Assembly (NCBI GenBank): GCA_035048495.1 | Contig: CM068544.1 | Location: 50,617,893-50,681,892, forward strand | Direction of reading: 5' to 3' | Source: Euptelea pleiosperma | Taxonomy: Eukaryota > Streptophyta > Magnoliopsida > Ranunculales > Eupteleaceae | Length of the DNA stretch: 64,000 nucleotides | In this document: piece by piece, positions 56,690 through 64,000 of the stretch | How the letters are laid out: every line of letters starts with the position of its first letter | Position numbering within the stretch: the stretch's first letter is position 1 | The notes under the pieces: model-generated | The model's database searches: none | What the model was told of the DNA's origin: nothing | What the model saw: only the letters and a program-made list of their open reading frames with translations | Translations under genes and position numbers: made by a program

Positions 56690-56880
56690 TAGGTGTGACA
56701 TGACTGGATGTTTGATCCATCACTAAGTGGACATACATACATACAAAAAATTAGCCTGATTTCTAAATGTTCAGTTGATTTTTAACCAGGAAATTTGAGC
56801 ATTATTTGGACTTATTTGTGTTCCAAAGGTTCAGAATCACTAATCTGAATATGTAGGTCCAACTACACCCGTTGTTGTAT
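56690..56880. mobile_element. Mutator-type MITE fragment
   Basis: GACTGGATGTTTGATCCATC, AAAAATTAGCCTGATTTCTA, TTTGAGCATTATTTGG and AATATGTAGGTCCAACTAC in family order. Ends lost. Confidence 0.5.
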
Positions 56881-58551
56881 CTTGGGAAGAGTCTCCTCTC
56901 CAATCTTACGTTTAAGTCTACTTAATTTTTTTTCCTAAAAATTCTCCTTTATTCTCCTCATTCATCCCAAAATCTAAATCTTAATAATATCTCCTTAATT
57001 TTTTTCCTGAAAAACATATTGTTTCATATTAATAAAATAATTTTTTTTCATTTTATAAGTATCAAATAAAGAAATGATTATGCATTAAACAAAAAAAAAT
57101 CATATAATTTTTTTTTAAACTATGCCCATGTTTAGCACGGGCTATTGATTCCTAGTCTATTTTATGGCTCAGGTAATATTTGGGATTTATATCATGCCTG
57201 CAGAACCAGTAGGAAACTACGGTTCAAACAGCATATTTTATTGATTTCTTAACATTGCAACTGTTAGGTCGAGCAGAATAGTTTTTGTTGACTTGCATAA
57301 AACCGGGATCTACACATGGGATTATTATTATCATCTTGGAAGCAATAAGTTTACCCTCGTGAATTATATCAAGACCCCAAAGCAGCACAGCCTCAGCCAA
57401 GATCCCTAAAGAAGAAAGTGATGGAGAAGTTTTTGTTGTTCATGCTAATCAATTTTTTGTTGTTCGCGTCAGGCCTTTTTTTTTTTTTCAAAATGCTGGA
57501 AACTTAATCGGTCTCATAGATCAATCACACGAGATAGCTTCTGGATCCTGTTTAATTAAAAGTCCCCTTGCTTGATAAAGAGCATTCTTCGTATAAGGCC
57601 TGTTCATTTCTAAAACTCCAGCAACCTTGTCAATCTTGCAGTGAAGTTTTCCCGTAGCGATAAAATGGGACAGTTCCCTTAAAACTAATTTAAGGGCAAA
57701 ATTAGATGGAGCCTGTCAAATTCTCTTAAATAGGACCACCTCACAACCAAACCACAAAACTGTTTTAAGCGAAAGAGAGCAAATACTAGTCCATCTAACC
57801 AATCTTACAAACCTTGGGATCCCAAATGAATGGTCAAATTCTCAAGAAGGAAACCATGATCCTGAAGCTGTAGATGGAATACTAACAAATCCATGAAATC
57901 GACAGTTACTCCAAATGATGGTAACACTCTTGTAGGATGCCAAAAAGTGTGAATAGACGACAGTGCGAACCTCCCTCGTGTAATATCGGAAGTGGGGATG
58001 CAGATAACGATCCAATTTGATTTGCTCCGTCAAGCCAGCTGAGTAATCATCAAAATAAACAGCAGAAAAATGACAAATTTGGAAACAATAATCGATTTAG
58101 TAGATGTAGGTCAAAGAGAACCAATGACCCCAGTTTTTCTTGGAAGATCAATTCACTCTTAGGAGAAACGTTCAAACCCCAGATTTTACGAGGACAAGAT
58201 TCTAAGAGAATAGAACCAGTGGAATATCCCAAAGAAACCTATACTTTGAAACACCTTTAAATAAACAGTAGAGAAGGCATTGTGATTCATAGTTTGTCTA
58301 TACCAAATGCAGAGAAGAATGACTTGTATTGGCATCCATATAGAGAGTTTAGAAACTCTGAAAGAAACAGAATTTTTCCAATAACAGTCAGTATCTATGG
58401 GGCATCCACCACCTGCCATCACAGTAAAACATCAATTCCAAGTACAATGAGCCAGGACCGTATGTATGGGCAAAGACTCAATACCTGCACAGACTCAATA
58501 CCCTTGATAACAACTTTTAAGCATTGGTGATATGTAGACTGAATGACTTGA
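56881..58551. other. Intergenic DNA, possibly with an old retroelement piece
   Basis: 57840-58530 has several minus-strand frames. One (58186-58422) contains an ILLCIWYRQTMNHNAF stretch that faintly recalls the end of plant LINE ORF2, but I cannot support that call. No gene is claimed. Confidence 0.3.
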
Positions 58552-61080
58552 TGGTGATGCAACCCTAGTCACAAAGTCGGGATTCGGCAATAAATCGGCG
58601 AGGAGTAAAATCGGAAAAAATCGGTAAAAATCGGCAAAAATAAAATAAATAATTGAAAAATATATTGTGGCATATTGCAAGTTAGAAATGTTATTTTTAG
58701 TTTACTACAACACATTTATAAGATGAAAAGCAAATTTATAATTTCATAACATAACTCATAAGCATGATTCATCATTCATAATCAAAATTTCAAAAGGTAA
58801 TATTGCAATAGTAATCAATAAATATTCAAGTAACCCATATTTCAAGTTTAAACAAAAACCAAATAAAAACATCTGTATAAAATTCACTCTTAAATCAAGT
58901 CCCCTCCCCGCTTTCAATTCTCAAACTCTCAATCAATCATCAAAGATCAATGGAGTTGCATAATCACGTGCAATGTCGTCATAATATGAATCAACATCGT
59001 CTCCATCGCCATCCTCATCCTCATCTTCCTCATCAACATCAACAACCTGAGGTGGCATTGTAGTAGGAGTAGCTGCTACATTAGGTGTAGAAGGCAATTC
59101 AGGGAATGCAACAAACTTCTCCACATAAATCGGTTCCGACTTCCCTTCACTTTTTTCTTTGATCTTCTTCATGTGCAAATTTACTCTTACATACACCAAA
59201 TCATGCAGTGTCTTTGGCTCCAATCTGTTACGCTTCTTTGTATGTGCAGCTTCAAACGCACTCAAATTTCGTTCACAAGCCGATGCACTGCAAGGTTGAC
59301 TCAACACTCTAATTGCCACCTTTTGAAGTAGTGCAAATTTGGGATTCACCACTTTCTACCAATCACCTATGGTATAATTCTCAATTTAATTAAAAGTTAT
59401 AATTATAAAGTAAGGGTATATTTAACACTAGAAAATAAGTAATCACTTACTTGGATGCTTTTTATAAAGCATGCTACGTGAAAATGGTGTAAAGATATTA
59501 GGCTGCCTGGCAATATAATCTGCAAGTTGATCATTAAATTTGTCGTGATCCTCAGAAGAAACCATCCTTTGAAGAACTTCCATAATTCCTTTGTTAGTTT
59601 CTTCATCGTGTTTCACCAACTTATCATAATAAAGATGAGGGATGCTGCTGCTTGGAGAGGGTTATGAAGTTGTCGGTTCCATCTTTTATCAATTATATCC
59701 CAATACACTTGATATACTGCCCTCTCATCATTGTAAAACTTTGCAATTGCCTCTTTCGCTCTATCCATAGCTTCGTATATATACCCAAGGGTAGCTCCTT
59801 CTCCATCTACCATCCTCAACACTTTGATAAGTGGTTCCACTGTAATAATCATTTCTTTTGCATCTTCCCAAAATTCTTTATTAATAATCACATTCTTCAC
59901 ATTTTCACCTTCTGATACTGTATTCCTAGTAGACTTGGTTAAATCTTTCCATTCTTGTGATACAACCATAAACCGCAATGCTTGTTCTACATGTAACATA
60001 AATTGCACCATCAAAAAACTTGTAGCAAATCGAGTGACAACAGATCTTTTTATTTCCCTTCCACTTGTGTGCACCCTCATGAGAGCTAACACATGTTGTT
60101 TGCTATACAAATACCGAACAATATCTTTTGCATCATCTATTATCTTCTTCCACTTCGGTAACTTGTCAAAATCTTCTAAAATGAGATCTAGGCAATGAGC
60201 CGCACAATGTTTTGAATACATGAGGCATCTCAATTTCTAAATGAACTCCTGCAGCCGTATAATTTGAGGCATTGTCTGCAATAACTTGCACGACATTTTC
60301 TCTACCTACATGTTCATCAATCCCTTTCTTTATAAATTCATAAATGAATTTTGCGTCCTTAACCTTCCCCTCTGTAGATTCAGAATACAAAAAAACAGTG
60401 CCCATGGGAGAAACCACCAATAGATTTATGTGATTTCTCTGTTTATTGTCCTGTCAACAATCAGACATTATAGAACACCCCGTCTCTTCCCAAGATTTCA
60501 CCTCATTAACAAACTCCGATGCTTCTTGCTTCAACGTAGCCAACCATTTAGTCCTCACTGTTTCACTGCTTGGAGGCACATAACCAGCACCATGACTAGA
60601 AACCGCTTGTATAGCACGTAAAAATTCTGGGGACCTCAAAACATTGAATGCTATGTTGTTAGCAACAAACATTCTAGAGATTTCAAGATCCGCCGTCTCC
60701 TCTTTTTTTTTTTAGCAATGCATTCAATGTTTGTTGTTGTCTGACCCTCCCCATGCCCATGACCCCGATAGCTTGAGATTCTGTACTTGAACCACTGCCA
60801 ACGAAAGGGTTGCTTCCTATTGAATCCGATGCCTTCATAAAGTCATCAATGGTCCTCCTCCCTTTCTTTCTACCAAGTTCATCTACAGCAAACCGTGCGA
60901 GTTGCACCACAGATTCGGGTGCACTATTACACGTCTGTATATCCTTGTTTGTCATTCGCCCTAGATGAGACTTGATTCTCGTAATCAAACAATTAAATTC
61001 TTCTAAACAATAGTTACATTTTAACTTGTTTCCAACCTTCGTGACATGATTCCACATAGGATCCTTACACTTAGGCATTT
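58552..61080 (-). pseudogene. hAT (Ac superfamily) transposase, decayed
   Basis: The minus-strand product starts MPKCKDPMWNHV at 61078. A BED zinc finger follows (KCNYCLEEFNCLITRIKSHL). A frame change occurs in a run of ten A at about 60703-60713, after LNALLKKK. Next come AFNVLRSPEFLRAI and SIMSDC followed by TGA at 60454, where hAT proteins have a tryptophan. Then NVVQVIADNASNY, CAAHCLDLILEDFDKLP (after another frame change), a central helical part ending AAASLI, and the C-terminal dimerisation domain ILSQ-like RVLSQPCSASACERNLSAFE, with an acidic tail. An intron-like break with donor GTAAGT lies at about 59450-59360. Subterminal AATCGG repeats at 58576-58640 mark the left edge; the right end is not found, perhaps lost at the Helitron at 61476. 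Confidence 0.88.
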
Positions 61081-61475
61081 TATATTCCTCTGTTCTGCAT
61101 AATATATAATTTTAAATCATTAAAATACAATCATCAATTCAACACTAGCTAAAGTGGGCAACGATATTAACTAATGATTTTCAATACAAATATTAAGACT
61201 ACATAGTACATAGATCAGTCAATTATATTAAGTATTACTTAACATTATCATTTACAAAGACAGGCTATAGTTTCTCCTTTCAACAATCAATCTTCTAGAA
61301 ATCACCAAAATTCAAAACCCTCATCGATGATCGACTATTAGATTAATGTCTCCGTTTCTCTCTTTAATTAATCAATGTATAATTTAGTCTTGTAACAGTA
61401 TTTGGAAACACCAAACTAAAGAAGACATTCACATTCACCCTCCAATGCGCCAATATGTCGTCGTGTGTTGTTATA

Positions 61476-61535
61476 CTAGGGGATGGCCCGTGCCCACGGC
61501 ACTCCCCGACAAAGCGTTTGCCAAAATCGGGCTGA
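61476..61535 (-). mobile_element. Helitron 3' terminus
   Basis: On the minus strand: CGCTTTGTCGGGGA, hairpin GTGCCGTGGGCAC, GGGCCATCCC, CTAG, then T. The same signals as unit D at 46073-46247. The element extends to higher coordinates; its 5' end is not identified. Confidence 0.75.
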
Positions 61536-61921
61536 TATTTGGGACTGTAGGTTCACAAGGGTGGGCCAATCATTGCCTACGAATTAATTGCAACAATTGA
61601 AATAAAAATAAGAAAAACAGTATAAACATGCAAATTGCAATTAATGACAATATAATACACATTTCATTAAACCATGTACTCCCAATACATTCACAAAGGG
61701 AGAGGAAGATATTTCTGGAATAATTAGTCCATGTTGAATGATCCCACTGAATGAGATTGTTAGTTACTGACTTACAGTAGAGTATATAAGTACGATTTGA
61801 GCATTTTCTAATTAGTGCATAAAGGCATCAGTGTCCAATCTTATATGATGACATCACGCAATGAGACCAAGCAAATGATATTAAATGGAAATATGAAAGA
61901 CCCAAGTCTTTGTTGGCTTAC

Positions 61922-62487
61922 CTGGACGTAGTCCATCCACCTCAGCACATTTGGGTATTTCGGCTTGTCTGTAATTGAAAGACCATTTTCTGGCAATGAA
62001 ATAGCAGCCAAGAATATGAAAAATGACAAAGTGCATAATTAATGATTAAACTAAATTCCTTGTTCATCAGGAACACAACAACAATAAGTAAATCCTAAGC
62101 CTTTAAAAGGTTGGAGTACAAAAGTGGAGGGACCTCTAATGTTCTTTTTAGATTTCTCAGTTTCATAAAAGGAGAAAATATGTGTATAACATTACATACA
62201 ATGGGCTTGTGGGAAAATGACAACAGAGATTATTGTTGTCCCCACCAAGAAACTATTGCTGTTTAGCCAAGATCCCAAGCTATAATTACTTGGACATAAG
62301 TAAAGAAAATCACCAAATGTTTTAGAAAAGAACAATAACCACATAGCAGTATAAAAAGAGGGGCGTAACATACCACAAAAGAATGCAACACTGAAAACAC
62401 AACAATATCCGCTTCTGAAAGTGAGTCCATCCCCCAAGAGAACAGACCTTTGGGTTACATCTTCATTTAATTCCCTTAAGAACTCCA
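61922..62487 (-). pseudogene. tRNA-binding (AIMP1/ARC1-type, At2g40660-like) protein, two exons with a frameshift
   Basis: Exon 62487-62374 (acceptor ACTGCAG, donor GTATGT) encodes LRELNEDVTQRSVLLGDGLT in frame. The next residues fit the family only in another frame, as SEADIVVFSVLHSFV. Two bases seem to be missing at about 62419, where a proline codon would be expected. Exon 61989-61922 (acceptor TTGCCAG, donor GTAAGC) encodes NGLSITDKPKYPNVLRWMDYVQ. Together they match the N-terminal GST-like part of plant proteins with a C-terminal tRNA-binding OB fold. That OB fold and the first exons are not seen; the downstream side is occupied by a Helitron end and the hAT element. The call rests on remembered family sequence. 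Confidence 0.55.
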
Positions 62488-62580
62488 CTGCAGTATTTAG
62501 AATCAGTTTGTTGATGCTAATGCTTAAAAAGTCGGCTGTGTGAAACTCAACCAACACCCAACTGATACAACTTGCTCAGG
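62488..62580. other. Intron-like or intergenic sequence next to the tRNA-binding-protein exon
   Basis: Upstream flank of the exon at 62487 on the minus strand. No further exon recognised. Confidence 0.3.
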
Positions 62581-62770
62581 ACTAGGGCAAATCTTTTCAC
62601 AACCCATGAATGATTGGCCCATCCTTGTGGACCTACACGAAAAATCAACATGATTGGTGAGCATTTTTTTCAGGAGTTGATTTTTAATTGTAGGATTCAA
62701 GTAATTTCTGGTACTTAGAATGAATGGCTAGAGATCACCAGTCAGACATTTTTGGAGTTTAGGTGCACAG
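62580..62770. mobile_element. Mutator-type MITE fragment
   Basis: TGATTGGCCCATCCTTGTGG, AAAATCAACATGATTGGTGA, GTTGATTTTTAATTGTAGG and GAGATCACCAGTCAGACATT in family order. Similar GGGTGGGCCAATCAT at 61560-61575. Confidence 0.45.
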
Positions 62771-62789
62771 CCAGCTCTATATTTTCTCC

Positions 62790-63150
62790 AATGTTTTGAG
62801 GCTGTTCAAGATGTAGATTTTTGCCAGTATAAGTACCTTTAATGCTTGGAAGCATCCCAAATTCTTCAGGTAATTCTTTCACACCGTTTCCTCCATAAGA
62901 AATTGTTGCAGAGACTTTAATTTTCTGATTGAAACTGGCCCTATGGCGTCTGGCAACTCTGTTATGGTGGCATTACCTAAGATCAAATTAGTCAGAGCCA
63001 ATCAATTTCCATTTGAATTTGGTAAACGGCTAAGCGTTTCACAATTCCTCATCTCAAACTTCTCAAGTATGTTCAAGGTTCCAATCTCATCTGGTAGTTC
63101 TGTGATTGCAATTATGCTTTCCACGTCAGCAAAGGGAAAATTCAACTCAG
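62790..63150 (-). pseudogene. NLR (disease-resistance) leucine-rich-repeat fragment
   Basis: Minus strand reading: AITELPDEIGTLNILEKFEM, SRLPNSNGN, an in-frame TGA (about 63000), LALTNLILGNATITELPDAIG, a second stop, a frame change, then VKELPEEFGMLPSIKG and LHLEQPQNIGEN. The repeated LPDxIG spacing is typical of the LRR region of TIR- or CC-NBS-LRR receptors. No NB-ARC domain is present in the window, so this is an orphan fragment with at least two stops. Confidence 0.78.
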
Positions 63151-63159
63151 GCTAGACTT

Positions 63160-63840
63160 CCTTGAATTGATTTTCCCATCAACAATGGCCCACTAAGAGA
63201 ACCGTCACCAAAGAACCCATATGCTCCAAAGGTAGTAGTGTAAGACACTAAACCCAGAAACCCAATTCAGTGACATGTCCATAAAATAGCAAATTTTCAA
63301 ATGGAATTATTTTTTCACATTTTTAAGAATTTAAGAATTTCAAGTAAAAAAAAAAAAGAAAAGAAAAACAAAACCATTCATGTAAAACAAAACCACCTTT
63401 TCACATTGTATGTGGTCCATGGTCACCATGAACTGAGCATTTTTAAGGTCGCAATTAATCAAGCATTTTTAAGGGGGCAAAAAATAATCAGTAACAGTAA
63501 TGTAAAAGTAAAACAGATCAAAAAGAGGAAAAAAAGATAAGAAAAAAACAAAACAATTCATGTAAAACAGATCAGTAACATTCATGTTAAACAAAACCAC
63601 CAAATTTCACCATGAAAAAAACACCAGCTAAGGTGTGCTAAGCTATGTGAGAAGAAACACCAACTAAGCTATGTGCTAAGGTGTGCCAAGCCATGTGTTA
63701 CCTTACATAACAAAGAAGGGCAAATTTTTTTTACCAAAAACCCAAACGAAAAACCTAAAAATAAAATTTAAATTAAATCTGAAAGTTAAGAAATAGAAAT
63801 CAATTCTGAAAGTTACAAATTGACGTGGTTAACCCATTTT
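63160..63840. other. AT-rich intergenic DNA
   Basis: A-rich, with three imperfect copies of CATGTAAAACAAAACCACC or AATTCATGTAAAACAGATCAG (63370-63600) and repeated AAGCTATGTG(C/A) motifs (63640-63700). No gene seen. Confidence 0.4.
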
Positions 63841-63912
63841 AAAATGCCCGTGCCCATGGCACTCCCCGACAAAGCGTTTGCGAAAGTCAGGTGCCTTCGG
63901 CACTCAAACCCA
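63841..63912 (-). mobile_element. Helitron 3'-end fragment
   Basis: Minus strand TTTGAGTGCCGAAGGCACC, CGCAAACGCTTTGTCGGGGA, hairpin GTGCCATGGGCAC, then GGGCATTTTAAA. The terminal CTAG is lost. Closely similar to the end of unit C at 46004-46072. Confidence 0.6.
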
Positions 63913-64000
63913 CTTCTCAAAACATTGAAAGTGTAACGATGGAGAGAGAACAATCAGAGAAGAGCAAACAGAGTAGAAAGAAAAGTACCCATAATAAGAG

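Noticed and set aside
58042..58530. LINE ORF2-like minus-strand sequence
   Set aside because: Only one short stretch resembles a LINE end. No YADD motif, zinc knuckle or poly-A tail was found.
63939..64000. Frame starting MEREQSEKSKQSRKK open to the right edge
   Set aside because: It lies just after a Helitron end, is highly charged low-complexity sequence, and cannot be judged without the sequence beyond 64 kb.

Overview
This window is nuclear DNA from a flowering plant: genes have several exons with long introns and GT-AG splice sites, and the space between them is filled with LTR retrotransposons, MITEs, Helitrons and a tRNA-derived SINE. The gene content (an MACPF protein of the NSL1/CAD1 group, a macro-domain protein, an alpha-expansin, a tRNA-binding-protein-like fragment, an NLR fragment) is plant-specific. 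The species cannot be read from the sequence; the AT-rich, MITE-rich, long-intron character is unlike a grass, and I would only guess a woody magnoliid or early eudicot. || Layout. 1-122: last exon of an unidentified + strand gene. 0.9-11.4 kb: MITE-dense intergenic DNA, with Mutator-type foldback elements (9-bp duplications), hAT elements (8-bp duplications) and nests of one in the other. 11.96-19.8 kb: a complete seven-exon MACPF-domain gene (+), whose 3.9-kb intron 4 holds an LTR-retrotransposon remnant and a hAT MITE. 19.8-22.7 kb: intergenic. 22.7-40.2 kb: one seven-exon macro-domain gene (-). Its first exon (about 39.9-40.2 kb) and second exon (25.9 kb) are separated by a 13.9-kb intron holding a three-layer nest of retrotransposons: an old Ty3/gypsy element, split in its integrase by a deleted Ty1/copia element, whose right edge lies 17 bp from a Tat-like element that has lost gag-pol but keeps a spliced antisense gene with its own promoter. 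40.2-47.2 kb: MITEs, a SINE and a tandem array of short Helitron units. 47.3-48.3 kb: a complete three-exon alpha-expansin gene (-). 48.4-58.5 kb: MITEs, foldback elements and simple repeats. 58.5-61.1 kb: a decayed hAT transposase gene (-). 61.5-64 kb: Helitron ends, two exons of a tRNA-binding (AIMP1/ARC1-type) protein gene with a frameshift, and an NLR leucine-rich-repeat pseudogene piece, all on the - strand. || From memory, the Arabidopsis counterparts of the macro gene, the expansin (EXPA8) and the tRNA-binding protein lie close together on chromosome 2 (about At2g40600, At2g40610, At2g40660). If so, 22.7-62.5 kb is an ancestral gene block expanded by transposons. || The most notable non-genic signal is a very local burst of short DNA transposons. 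One Mutator-type foldback family occurs about 15-20 times in 64 kb and carries the G-box/ABRE-like palindrome GCCACGTGGC in each long inverted repeat. A second, hAT-type set shares ends of the form CATGGTTTAAA but has an interior made of a different short motif in each copy. A third signal is the head-to-tail array of roughly 170-bp Helitron units between two copies of a 165-bp direct repeat.
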